Source: Branchipolynoe longqiensis
Taxonomy: Eukaryota > Annelida > Polychaeta > Phyllodocida > Polynoidae
NCBI GenBank assembly: GCA_030323885.1
Contig: CM059187.1
Coordinates: forward strand, 84,838,027 to 84,902,026
Reading direction: 5' to 3'
Length of the DNA: 64,000 nt
The stretch's first letter is position 1; each line of letters starts with the position of its first letter. A program made the translations under genes and the position numbers. Shown one piece after another: positions 44,757 to 56,481 of this stretch. Under the pieces are notes generated by a model. It saw only the letters and a list, made by a program, of their open reading frames with translations, did no database searches and was not told where the DNA came from.

Positions 44757-45395
44757 AAGTGCCTGTCACACCTTACCGGATTGAGCAACAGACATAACCA
44801 GACAAAGAATTGTCTAGTCCAGTGGTGTTTAGTATCAAACTGTACCGAAATGTGTCGAAATGTTGTGCTTTCAACGGACAAGGAACGTACATTAACGAAT
44901 AGCCACCGGACGATAACCGAACGATAACTGGACGACATCGGATAACAACGGACAAGCAATGGTCAACCGACAGGCAAAAACCGAATGTCAAACAGACGGA
45001 CTGGACACCAACCAGACACCAACCAGACACCAACCGGACACCTACCGGACTGATCACGGACGCTCCGAAAACATAAAAAAACGACGGACCAAATTCCCGC
45101 AACACCATCAACGGACTCTTCAGGAAACAAATTGGAGACCTAACGGATGGGTACCGGACATGAACCAGACAAAACGGACTAAATGGACGTAAACCAGACA
45201 CCAACCAAACACCTCAGTCTGGTGGTGTCCGGTACAAGTTTTGTGCATCTTCAAAACTTGCCACCATACACAGTGGCCACCACCGGACAGAGAGTGGACA
45301 CGCCGAATGCTTACCATATATATAAAACGGACATTGACTGACAGTGTCCATTTTCTACCTGGTACCCCATTCTGGTAAGTTGTGGCTGAGCCTTT
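44757..45395. mobile_element. TGTCACAC-group MITE, family E4-long (ACCGGAC words)
   Basis: The left end GTGCCTGTCACACCTTACCG is mirrored by CTGGTAAGTTGTGGCTGAGC at the right. ACCGGACAC, AACCAGACACC and GGACGACA words fill the interior. A palindrome has 9-bp arms CAAGTTTTG (45235-45243) and CAAAACTTG (45252-45260). It shares GACAAAGAATTGTCTAGTCC with E4 at 25903-26225. Confidence 0.78.
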
Positions 45396-46622
45396 GCAGA
45401 AGCCATCCCCAGGTAGTATAATAAATGACATAGCAATAGCCCTAAGTAAGCTAGAGTGCTAAGATGAGACCACACCTAACCAGGGGGGGCGGGCTGCCCA
45501 GCTGAATTCTCTATTTTTTCCACATATATGTACAGAATAGGATTTCTGTTAATGACTTCTCCTTGTGCATTACATTGTCATGACATTCCATTGACCCGTA
45601 ATAGCTGCCAGATTGGATTTTTCACCACACCTAACGCCCCCGCCCCCCCGTCCCAGTAAACCTAATGACGTAATACACATATGCTGCTAATTCATTACTG
45701 CCCACGGAAATATACAGAGCAGGTATCCTTTATGCTTTCTCCATGTCATCTGATCCATCTCATCACATGTTTCATTCATTGAGGTCCTACAAGCTGCCAT
45801 ACATGTCCTTTCCCTCAACATTCCAATAAACCCAATGCTGAATTTACAAAGATGCTACCAAACACATACTTCAACAAGAACCTCGCAAGTCTGCCACAAG
45901 ACTGCCATCAGGCCGCTGTCGAAATACCCTTTAAAATATCACGTGGAAGATCAAAAACCATCCAATTTTGACTCGGCTTCTCACTCGTCGACCTTGAAGC
46001 TGTTATTTTGAGGCTAATTAATGGATCACACGTGGACTGGGGAAAAACCCTGGGCCTGTGCCTCTGTTGAGGCAATTAGCTTTAAAGTTCTATTCACGGC
46101 CATGTTTCTTATAATAAGTGGCCGGGGGTTAGACTGCACATCATTAAGGCAGTGTATGGAGTAAGATATGATAACATTCCAACTATAATCATGAAACCTA
46201 GGAGGGGGGGGGTAGTTCACTTCTTAAAGGATCCATATGGAAGGGATGTCTCAGCCATCCAGCACCCTCCCACACACAGTTCCTCCCCTTGCCTCAAAGC
46301 AGGGAATTATATATATAAATACACATATGGTTGCTTTCCAAGAGCTTTCTTTCCAATTAAAATATCATGGCTTCACAAGAGAAATCAGATTTAATTATGT
46401 TATCATAACGCGCTTAGTAGTAATCAGTTCTAACTGATCGGGCCACTGTAAAGTAAAGAAATATTGCACATGTCAGTGTATGTGCACATTGTCAGGCTCT
46501 AACTTGTGGTTCATCCTCATGTTATTTGCTGAACTATTATATTACTTATTTAAATTTCTTGTTAGCTATTGTTAGATCGTAGTATTTGATTTTGCAGTAC
46601 TTACTTCTAGAGAGAAGCCAAG
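45396..46622. other. No gene or recognised repeat
   Basis: Mixed DNA with G- and C-runs near 45485, 45640 and 46205. Nothing supported. Confidence 0.5.
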
Positions 46623-46938
46623 GTTGGTTGGTTGTTGGAAGGTTACGTCCTGGCAACAACTAAGGTCATATGAGGAGGGATACCGACTTTTGAAAGTGCA
46701 CATTCATGACAACTCTATAGTGCTGCCCCACTGGTAGATCATACCACCAATACCATAATTTGATAACCCACTCCGTCACATTAACCGAACCAACCAGTCG
46801 TTGCCCTAATCAAATAATGCTAGGAAGTGACAAGTATCACTTTTGTAAGCACGTGCTTTGACTCGACTGGGAATTGAACTCCAGACCCTTTGCATGGGAA
46901 GTCTGCAGTCTAGAGATTCGGCCACCGGCTCCGGTGGA
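46623..46938 (-). mobile_element. SINE family 2 copy
   Basis: GGTTGGTTGG tail, then the complement of the conserved 3' domain (TACGTCCTGGCAACAACTAA), the central block, and the tRNA-like head near 46870-46938 (TTTGACTCGACTGGGAATTG). Confidence 0.8.
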
Positions 46939-47179
46939 AGACGCCGAGGTAATCAAGGATAGTATTCTTTATGGTACAATAGACTAACACCTGCCAAATA
47001 CAATTTCATTTCTGCTTGCTTAATGTCAGTAATTATTGAGAACCACTAACTGCAGATCAGAATAGAACCCAAGGAGAATACTGAATTATTAGATGTATAT
47101 GGACACATTTGAAGCAAGCACATGTTAAAATGCTCTATGTGTAATGTGATATATGCGTAATAGACGTATAGGTATGTGG

Positions 47180-47340
47180 CTAATATATGTTAGCGGAATG
47201 CAGATGTTGAGACAAAGGATTATGCTAATGAGATGACATCATGGAAAGTTTAGCCGGCCGGTTCAGCGAGCCCTAGGCCGTGAATAAACCATTCAGTATC
47301 TAGAAGTCAAAGTGTTCAGACGTTGTACTTTCACCTGACA
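47180..47340 (+). repeat. Dispersed repeat F, copy 2
   Basis: GAGATGACATCA, CCCTAGGCCGTGAATAAACC and CATTCAGTATCTAGAAGTCA match 35896-36057. Confidence 0.6.
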
Positions 47341-47435
47341 TATCGGTATGTAATGTATGTGCTATAAGATACGTCTTCTGGGCATAAGTTGTAGATATTT
47401 TGAATTTGTATAAATATATGCATATGTACAATTTT

Positions 47436-47645
47436 GGCAGTACAGTGAATGAGGTTAACGAGAAGATAGCGAACGGTGGGAGGTGGCACCACCGTTGGAG
47501 TTGAGGTTGAGTGGGTTTGGAGCAGTAGATGACTAGCCCCGAGGCTCCATCGCCCAATCACTGGCGGGTGGAGCTAAGGAGCAAGTATGTAATTTGGGTT
47601 ATTATTCTTGTATAATAATTCTTATACATCATATATATATATCCA
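47436..47645 (+). repeat. Family D copy
   Basis: AGTACAGTGAATGAGGTTAA, GGGAGGTGGCACCACCG, GGCTCCATCGCCCAATCACT and the end CTTATACATCATATATATAT match the copy at 22880-23078 along its length. Confidence 0.7.
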
Positions 47646-49423
47646 TAACGGCTATGCATTGTGGAAAGTCCTTTTGAGAAAGGCGTCATCATTAAATCCT
47701 TAGAGAGACGAAAGGACGAAGCGAATTATCCCCCTGCAATGTCGGGCTGATAAGAAACATAGCTCCTACTCAAAGCTGCACGTAGACATTCCACATAGAC
47801 ATTAGTGTGGGTTAAGTGACACTCTTTCACCAACCAAACCAACGACCTGATAGCCCCCAAAAATACTGCGGCATGTCCTATTTTTGCACTTATATGTTGT
47901 ACATTTATCATATATTATGCATTATATATTATAAGTTATTTATTATATATTATCACTGCTTACTACATACTGTTTATATTTAATATATAACATATAGTTA
48001 ATATAGTATGCATATTATATATATATATGTTTTACATCATATAGAATATCTAATATTTTATAGAATATGGTACAAATATTGATGGATATTATTACTGCAT
48101 ACTATATACTGTTAATAATTTATTCAGATATATATAACATACTTGTGATAATATATATGTATATACTTTCTACGTAACTATATTCATATTAGTACTTATG
48201 CTAAGTATATCAACAATATTTAATAATATGTATACATGTAATATATATGTTATCTATTTATTGTGAATAACATATATTTTGGGCTATCAGGTGCAAACAT
48301 TATTTCCTTTGGGGATGGTAAGCGAAAACAGTCTACCATATCTTTAGGCAAACTAAAATAAAAATATATTATTTGAATACTGAAGTAACATACCTTAGCC
48401 GCGCTTAATTGATTATCATCTGAAATAAAGGAAATATATTTGATCCTCGAATATTTATTTTCCTAGTTATGTCGTGGTATTCGGATGATATGCACTGGCT
48501 AGATTTGGATTGCTTCCCTAGAACGAATAGCAATATCTACTGATGTAAGAAACCTGTGCGCTAATTGTATACAATGATAGGTGCTGGAATGTCTGGACAT
48601 CTTGCTTGAATCAAGCATTTTCCTCTACCGTGGCTTCAATATCTCACAACTAATATATTGTCTCTTGAAGAGTATGATCGAATATAAAAGGTCTGTAATT
48701 TCTTAGGCCGAGGGAAAATTATCGCGTGGCTGAGACGCAATATACGTAGACGACCTGCAGGCATGCCCACCTCGCGACTAATGTCCCGACGTTCACAACA
48801 CTGGGGATTTACTCAAATTAACACTACTTTATATTTGTGAGAGTGACCTTTATTCATTGTGAAATAAATGCTACCCAAGAGCGTATAGCGAAATGAAACA
48901 CATATCGGTAACCTACAGATGTAGAGTGAGTTATAATACACGCAGTAACAACACGAACACAATTTTACTGACCCACGATTACCACAATCAAATGTGATTA
49001 TTTATATTTTGTTCATCATGAAACTACTTATTTCCTCGGAGTGACATAAATCCTAATCACTGCTGATGCATTTGTCTTTAAGAGGTGAATAAGGAGCATT
49101 CAATCCTAATTATCCGTATTGCGGCAGGGTGAGACACACACAGTTGAATATACCTTTTCTCTTAATTATATAATGTTTTCAGATACATGCAACAGTGGAT
49201 ATTATAGCACTCATGCACACCAGCCATTCCTCTCCCGCATGATCTCTCCCTAACATAGTTCACCATTGGCTGCATTAAAGACTCACCCTCTCCCACCCAG
49301 CCCCGGCCACCACCTAGCCATCGTGGGATTACCACATAACATGACGGTGACCATGTGGCTGGGCGAGATAAGGTGTAGGGATTCTGCTTAAAGGGGCACT
49401 TCTTCCCTCCCCCGGTGTGAGCA
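47646..49423. other. No gene seen; very AT-rich 47880-48260
   Basis: TATATAT-rich single-copy-looking DNA, then ordinary DNA. Between 49255 and 49423 there is a CCATTGG, an AGATAAGG and C-rich patches that could be promoter elements for the candidate start at 49495. Confidence 0.4.
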
Positions 49424-49431
49424 TTATAAAG
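49424..49431 (+). promoter_or_regulatory. Possible TATA box
   Basis: TTATAAAG lies 71 bp upstream of an ATG at 49495. An inverted CCAAT (ATTGG) near 49267 and a GATA site (GAGATAAGG) near 49367 lie upstream. Suggestive only. Confidence 0.3.
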
Positions 49432-49494
49432 GGAGTACTGTTTTCCATTTAGCCATCTCGATACTTAATACATACTTACTCAGAGAATTTTACA

Positions 49495-49578
49495 ATGAGT
49501 CGGGGGTGTTACAGGAAAGCGACTCCAGACGGCGCCAGGGGTACGGGTAATGTGCGATATCCCTTATCAATAAGGTGA
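49495..49578 (+). CDS. Hypothetical short coding start after a TATA box
   Basis: ATG with A at -3 and A at +4 opens MSRGCYRKATPDGARGTG, 27 codons to a stop, or fewer if spliced at the GGTAATGT near 49546. Basic composition; no family recognised. The upstream TATA layout is the only support. Confidence 0.2.
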   Translation: MSRGCYRKATPDGARGTGNVRYPLSIR

Positions 49579-49960
49579 TGTGCCAGTTTCTCTGGTGTGG
49601 GGAATAAGGATTTAACACAGCAGTTGAGGCCCTCCCCTGGTTTATTGAGCCGATGTCAGAATATCAGTGACCTGCCACTTTGCAGTTATGTAGCAAGTAA
49701 GCTTCAATGGGATGTAATGGTCCAGAGTAGGAAGTGCCTCTAACTAGACTGCTGCAAGTTGCCACTATTTCTAACCAGCAAGGGGTGCCAAAGTCACTAT
49801 CGCCATTGGTTGGTGGTGAGGCTAATTAACATTTCCAACAATTGTGGATTTACAGAAATCAATGTCCAAACAGTAATCGCTATGTGGAGTGGTATGTGTG
49901 GATATTCATTTCATCCATGCACATATTATTTTACATAATATATTGAAGGACCTTGTGTGA

Positions 49961-50266
49961 TGGCCGACTATGTACTATGTATTATTGCGTGCGGGAGATT
50001 GGGAGTTCTGTTCCGGGTTGAGTCAAACCGATGACTTGTCACTTCCTAGCCTGACACTTGACATTAATGGGATAAAGTAACAACTGGTTGCTCAGTGTCA
50101 GGATAATGTGATTGAGTGGAATATTGGGTCATGGTGCTGGCGACCTGATTTCCCAGGGGGCCGCACTATAAAGTGGCCGTGAGTGTGCAGTTTCACAAGT
50201 CGATACCCGTCCTTATATGACCTTAGATGTTGCCAGGCCATAGAATTCCAACAACCAGCCAGCTAA
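49961..50266 (+). mobile_element. SINE family 2 copy
   Basis: Decayed head, GTGCGGGAGATTGGGAGTTC, B-box-like GGGTTGAGTC, central CTCAGTGTCAGGATAATGTG, and 3' domain TATGACCTTAGATGTTGCCA with a CCAACAACCAGCC tail. Confidence 0.8.
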
Positions 50267-50404
50267 CATATATTGAAGGGTAAAATAGGCCCCGTTCATA
50301 CTTTGAGACACTCAGTATTTCCATATATGACTAAGTTGTGTGAGATGTATGAGCTCTGATTGATACATGCAGTAGGTGATGATTGGTGAACTCAAAGGAA
50401 CGCC

Positions 50405-50480
50405 TTGTAATTGTCAACATGGGTAATTTAACCCGCAAAACATGTACACTGCTTTCTATGGATGAAACCATTGGCACCAT
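50405..50480 (+). other. DIRS-repeat-like motif
   Basis: TTGTCAACATGGGTAATTTA (50411-50430), then CCGCAAAACATG and CTATGGATGAAACC. The order CAACATGG, TAATTT, ACATG, CTATGGA parallels the DIRS right repeat and the module after it. No coding DNA adjoins. Confidence 0.35.
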
Positions 50481-51349
50481 CTATATTCTAACTGGGAACT
50501 AATAATATCTGCCGATTAAGCTGCCACCTGGTGTAATTTACTTATAACTAATCGATGACATGGCAACTTTACGAACACTTCGACCGGAGCACCTGGACTG
50601 GGAGGACATGTCCATAAGGTTCAGATTTACCATCCCTCCCACCCAGCTATATAGTGTTCATTGGGTTAGTGTCTGGTATCCTCGAACTATTGACCAACAA
50701 ATCACAAATCAAGACTAATGTAACAAGTAAGAACAATTTAATAAAGGCCGCTTTATACTATACTTGTGTCGCGTTGGTTGAATTAGCACATAGCTTAGTC
50801 AGCACATGAGGCGCACTGAACACACTAATCCGACAAAGCAGTCAGAAATGTTAAACTGGCAATTAACCATTCTCCACTGAAGTGTGAACACAATTCGCCA
50901 GTATTCATTTGAAATAAAGGAAGGCAATGCTTCTGAACATATGCCCCACTTCACTTGGAACCAGAACCTGTGTTCAGATGTAGTTATATATTTATCTAAT
51001 GTTGGTCCTTAATCATATTTTTGTGAAAACAAGGTCCGGGAAACATTGGTGAATTTGTGTCGTGGTGCAGCCTGAACAATGTCATTAAATGCGCGTTCTC
51101 GTCATTAGCATGCCAGCAACTATGCCTTTCTGCCAGTCGTACACATGCCTGCGTTTTTGTAAGTGTTAATGCTAGTCACACAGGGCGTCACCTGCCGTGC
51201 CTTAGTGCATGCTGAAGGCATTGTGCGGGCTGAGTGATCTGGGCTGCACCTGTACCATTGTATATATGCCTGATGAAGCCACCCTGCACATATGGTGTGT
51301 TTTTCTAAAAGCACCCACCCTGTGGCTAAATGTGATCCTTAGTGGACCT
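50481..51349. other. No gene or recognised repeat
   Basis: Mixed DNA, nothing supported. Confidence 0.5.
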
Positions 51350-51660
51350 GGTTGGTTGATTGATGGATGATTATATCATGGCAACATATATCTATACAGT
51401 CATCTCAGGACTGTTACTAACTTGTGACAGTGCACACTCATGGTAACTTTACAATGCAGCCTCACTAGGAAATCAGGCTCCGGCGCCATGAACAAATATC
51501 CCACTCAATTAAATTATCCTGACACTGAGCTAACCAGTCATTGAGCTAGCCTATAAATGCTGAGCGCCTGGCTATGAATCGACAAATGTCAATTTTATAA
51601 GTGATTGGTTTGGCTTGACCAGGAACCAAACTCCCGAGCTCCGACGTGCGAAGCCCGCAG
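51350..51660 (-). mobile_element. SINE family 2 copy
   Basis: TTGGTTGATTGATGG tail, complement of the 3' domain (TATCATGGCAACATATATCT), central block AATTATCCTGACACTGAGCT, and tRNA-like head near 51605-51660 (complement of GGGAGTTTGGTTCC). Confidence 0.78.
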
Positions 51661-52512
51661 AGCAAAGTACACATGTTTACATACGCTGTAGACACCATAT
51701 GTTGCAGACAATCAAGGTTCAGATATCCAGTTGCGGAGAATGAAGGTTCAGATATCCACTCATCGTGGCAGAGAGAGGACCTGCGTCATCCTAGGTCGGT
51801 GCAGGTTAATTTCGCTGCATTATCGAGTCTAGATGGCGCGATAGTAGAGTAGTGAGGTGCACTCACACCCCTAGCTGAAGTGTCATACACACAGGTAGGT
51901 GTGGCTAGATTTATTTGCATTAAACGGAGAGTGCTGTAGCAGCAGAGACGATGAACTGTTTTAAGTCCCGACTCGATGCTTACTGGTCAAGCATCACATA
52001 CATCTTGGAGCCAGTGAGAGTTGCCACAATCCACCACATATGAAGAACTGTTTCAATTTATATTAATTAAGAGCAGCTAACAGGGCCAATGCCTATTATA
52101 GCTGTATCCAATTGATTGATTGATTGAGATATTGTAACAGTTAATGCGCTCGACCGACGCATGATGGCAGAAATCTGAGTGCTCAGTGGACATGACTTCT
52201 TTTGTAGGTCAATATATTCTTCATTAGAAGAGATCATTTGTCAACACTAAAGCTCCGATCTTCCAAGTTTCAGCCAAGCACAGTTACAATTAGTACATAA
52301 TTGGTTGATGATAATGACGATAGTGATAATAATACTGATATATATTAGTGGTGTATGAGAACGGGGATAGCTTTTGAGATGGATAATATATGCTTCGTTT
52401 TAGTTACTTTTTTGGTGATCTCATGCCTCACACACTCTAGCCCAGTGGTCGGGTAATGAAGTAGGGATAGTAGGTTAATTAATGTAAGTGTATGGGTAGT
52501 TATGATCTAAGT
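51661..52512. other. No gene; (ATTG)n at 52111-52128
   Basis: The ATTG repeat could be the tail of a non-LTR element, but the preceding sequence matches neither retroelement found here. Confidence 0.4.
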
Positions 52513-52570
52513 TCCTCGGGGGAAGCCGTCCTGATATGATATTTTATATTGCTAGGACTTAAAGCATCAT
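52513..52570 (+). repeat. SINE family 2 tail fragment
   Basis: GTCCTGATATGATATTTTAT and TTGCTAGGACTTAAAGCATC are a decayed version of the SINE family 2 3' domain. Confidence 0.5.
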
Positions 52571-53699
52571 AACATGGATCCTGTGCCCATGTCTTGCTCC
52601 CCCCCCTCCCTCCTTCTTCTCCCATCCACGTCATTTAGCTATACTATAATAGCAGCTCAGTTTTGCAGCGACCCGCCATCTTATATTAGCCCATAACAAT
52701 GAACTTATTATTGCTAACCCACTAACAGACTAACCCCTTTCACAATCTACTAACATCTACCATTTTACAATGTAATGTAAACAGCCGGAATACCACGCAG
52801 TGCCTCGGCGCTGAAAACAAATTTATATTCTGATGAATAAACTGTTTTACCAACAAGAACAAAGCAACAAGAAGTGTTGGAAATGCATACATCATTGATG
52901 GAGGAAGGAGGAAATGCATACATCATAGATATGTACGTAATAATGCAGTATGCTATGTGGTTCTATTTTGAGTTCCAATGTCTGGTTCTGGCTAATTCCT
53001 GACAGTATCGATCATCCATCTGGGGGATTCACATGCACTTGACTTCATTCTGTTCGCAGAACCCCATATATATAGGCCCTCTACCTACTTTTCTTTCTCT
53101 TCATAGACATACCTATGTTTAGATCCATACTGCTATATATCCATATGTATTAATAACATGATTTGTGATATTTTACAATGAACACCAAGGCATGTATGCA
53201 ACGTGAGAACAACCAGATCCCAGGATAATTTGCATCTTCAGGATAATCATAACAAAAAACGTATGCCGGCAGTGGTCAGCTGGCTCCTGGTTTAGTGGAT
53301 TAGTCGTGAGTGGGTTGTTAGAATGTACAAAGGCAGAAGAGTAGAAACCAGATCAATGCTCCCAATGTTGTCGGGAAGTACTGTAGAGCAGAGGAGGATG
53401 TATCTGGGGTAGCAAGACAGGAGCAGAGGAAACTAGTACAGGGTATTACTGTCTTCTATATTCAGTGGTTTGAAGGTTTGTCTGTGCAGGGACCTAGCTT
53501 CTATATATGTGGGTATGCAGCTGCATAATACCTGAGATAACAAATGTGTTTTTATTATTAACATATATGATGCCTCCAGCGTGCCTAGTGAAACCCCAGC
53601 ATTGGCTTAGCGTAGGACTCGCATAATTACGCCTACCCTAACATAGCTAGGAGTGACTCTGACATAATTTGTAATGTGCCTAGATGTCATGCCGGAAGT
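52571..53699. other. No gene or recognised repeat
   Basis: Mixed DNA, nothing supported. Confidence 0.5.
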
Positions 53700-54403
53700 G
53701 AGCAGTGTCAGTCTAATGACAGTCCAGCATGCTCAGCGTAAGGACAGCCAGCGCTCAACGAGCTCGACATGAGCATAACTGTTGCCTTTGTATACTCAAA
53801 GGCATAACATTTGCACCACATTCACACAACATTCACAGCATGTTTGCTTATGTTCAAAGAACGTTGGCACATGCTACACACGTTACATGCATGCCAGCCA
53901 TTCATCAACTATGTTGAATACATCAAGATACATTGGACTTATTTTAGACTAATGTTACACACATGTCAGAGACATGTTAGACCTATGTTGAGATATATTA
54001 ACACCATGTTGTCAGCGCACGGGCTGCACATTCCTCCAGGCTCTCTGTCAGTCTACTGTAAGTTGACATAGGTCAACGTAGACCAATGTAGCTGTAACAG
54101 ACATCTAACGTATCTCGATGTAAGGGCAACATAAGCCCAAAGTAACTGATTGTAACGGCCTTATGTCGAGCTACATCGAAAGGTTATGGGTATGTCCAAA
54201 ACCTTGACTTATTTCACCGTATCTCCACGTAACTCAACGTAATTCGACGTGTCTCGACGTAGGCTTAGCGAACAAGTAATGTATCTCGATGTATCTCAAT
54301 GTATCTCAACGTATCTCAACCTATCTCAACTTATCTTAACGTAATGGCCAAATTTCACCTATGTGGGCTACATTCCCGGTTACGTGGTAGTGTGCGGTAT
54401 GCA
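53700..54403. mobile_element. TGTCACAC-group MITE, family E6, decayed (ATCTCAACGT words)
   Basis: The right end GGTTACGTGGTAGTGTGCGG is a mutated version of E7's right end. The interior has ATCTCAACGT, GACATGTTAGACC and CTCGACGTA words, and GGGTATGTCCAAAACCTTGA (54188-54207) parallels E7's internal motif. Left border unclear. Confidence 0.55.
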
Positions 54404-54499
54404 GGTATAGCAATTCCTCAGGGAGTTTGACACCCCTGCCCTGCAGCATTGTAAACCAGTGCCTTGTGGTACAGGTTCTTAACAGAACCGAAGGCTAAT

Positions 54500-55166
54500 G
54501 GGGCTGTCACACTACGACGTAACAACGTCAACATAGGGAGAACGTGAAGAACGTTGAACTTCTCGGCATAGTATGCAAATTTGGGCACAAGGTGAACGTG
54601 GATGCAGGGTAGTGGACGAGAGCGTAACGTTGGTAAAGCGTAGTGATACCGTCAATCACCGAGAGAGGACAACGTCACTACGCTCACGGAACGTTATGAA
54701 CGTTATTCCATCGCCAGAAGAACGTTACGTGACGTTAGCTATTTCATGAGACATTGAACGTACGTTGAATGCACGTTCTCCTGACATTCTCCTGACGTTC
54801 TCCTGACGTTATCGTGACGTTCCCATTAAGCCTCGTAGGCATTTGCACTTGGTTTAATGTCGGTCAACGTAGTGGAACATAGTTGAACGTACTGAGCAGC
54901 ATTGAAATAACGTCCGTTTAACATCATTGATGTTCACTGAACGTGAACAGAACATACGGTGAACGTAAACCCTTACGTTCGACCTACGTCAAACGTTTTG
55001 AACATGTCCAAAACCTTGACGTAACTCGACGTAACACGACGTAATGTGATGTAGCTCGACGTCATTCTAATGTCATTCTGACATCATCATGACGTAACCC
55101 AACGTAATGATGAAAACTGATCATGTTAGGCTCACGTTGGCTCGTTACGTCATAGTGTGACAGGGG
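54500..55166. mobile_element. TGTCACAC-group MITE, family E7 (ACGTAAC / GACGT words)
   Basis: The left end GGGGCTGTCACACTACGACG, then TAAC, is mirrored by GTTACGTCATAGTGTGACAG at the right (20 of 21 in the core). The interior is GACGTAACTCGACGTAACAC, GAACGTTATGAACG and similar words. The near-palindrome TTTTGAACATGTCCAAAA at 54996-55013 is one base from a perfect 18-bp palindrome. 667 bp, non-coding. Confidence 0.82.
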
Positions 55167-56089
55167 TATCAGGGAGCAAACCCTGAACAGAAAACCATGT
55201 CACTGTGGCAGCATTCAGGGCGGTTTAGGTATGAACTCCCAACATCTCCCGACCAGCCACTGCAGGGACAAATAGTTTTGCGCCTGTCTTGACCTCTATT
55301 TGCTCCCGGAGAGAGTGCCGCTGGTAACTTGCAAAAGCCAGCAGCACTTCAACACCTTTGCAGGCAGCTTTCATGAAATGGACAACCGCACTCATGGACG
55401 CAACTGTCACAGCAGAGAGCTAAATGGAGAGCAGCAGTCAAGTAATGAAAGCAGTCACATCGTGACCGACAGCATGATGATGATGATGACAGCGGATTAA
55501 GGAGACCTCCCCTGAGAGTGTTACCCTGATGGTGCCGAGTTTGGATACTGTTGACACTGCCGTGGCTATGCACGAAAAATGTGCTATTTGCTGTCATAAC
55601 TAGGAGACTTATGAGTCCAGGCGGCACTTACTTCCGGAAGTGAAATACTCAGTTACAGCGCCTCTAATTGCGATCGTCAGCGGAGAGCAAAGTAGAGTTA
55701 TTAAGAGTCACTCCAGAGTCACTCCAGTATAGTTCTAAACCCTATGTTCAATAGTGACAACATACAAAACACATCATCGAAGATATTTGTGTATTATTAA
55801 TTCCTTCCATAACAAATAGGCGAGAAGAACCAGATATATTGATCGTTCCTAAGACTTTGGCTAGCCCTTAAGACCCACTGTTAGATTTGATTAAGCAAAA
55901 TCGGTGGCAGAATCAGCAATTAGTACGGGGTGAGGCCCTGCCTGGAGGGCAGGAGGAGACTTAGGGGAGCTGCCTGGAAGCAAACCTCCCACTCTCCAGG
56001 CTGCGCCCCATCCTCCAGTAACCCAGACTGCAAAAGAGCTTATCAAAGGAGGTTACAGGAGCAGTATTGGAAGACAATAACACATAATA
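55167..56089. other. No gene or recognised repeat
   Basis: A GATGATGATGATG microsatellite lies near 55473. Otherwise mixed DNA. Confidence 0.5.
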
Positions 56090-56150
56090 ATGAGCAGCAT
56101 CACTACATATATGAATAATATTTGCATAAATGCTTTATGCCTCACATAAA
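56090..56150 (+). repeat. Family D terminal fragment
   Basis: ATATTTGCATAAATGCTTTA followed by TGCCTCACATAAAATGC matches the conserved end of family D. Confidence 0.45.
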
Positions 56151-56481
56151 ATGCAGTCTTTCTCGTCCAGAATCGCGCAGCAGCATTTTTGCTGTCACGT
56201 CAATAAAGACTGCAATGGCGGAAGACGACGGCGTTAACCTGGTGGTGGTATTCACACAGCCAGGCTGTTCCCATTCAACAGACCGTTGTCGTGAATACAA
56301 AACAATTTTAATATGGAATGCAACTTCTATGAGGCGTTTTCTTTTCTCGCCAGGTTTATGATGCATCAACGGCAGGTTTCATGGAAAGTGGGCCTAACAC
56401 AAACACAACCATCGGACCATTTCTCCTCCCATGCCAGGCACCTCGTGAATCTAGGTCAAGTGCATATCGGGATTAATTATA

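Noticed and set aside
44773..45204. 143-codon minus-strand frame with hydrophobic stretches
   Set aside because: Translation of ACCGGAC filler words inside a MITE.
52111..52128. 3' tail of another non-LTR element
   Set aside because: Only an (ATTG)n microsatellite; upstream sequence matches neither retroelement family seen here.
53729..54071. Short His/Met-rich secreted peptide frames
   Set aside because: They fall in a decayed word-filled MITE and have no signal peptide or conserved feature.
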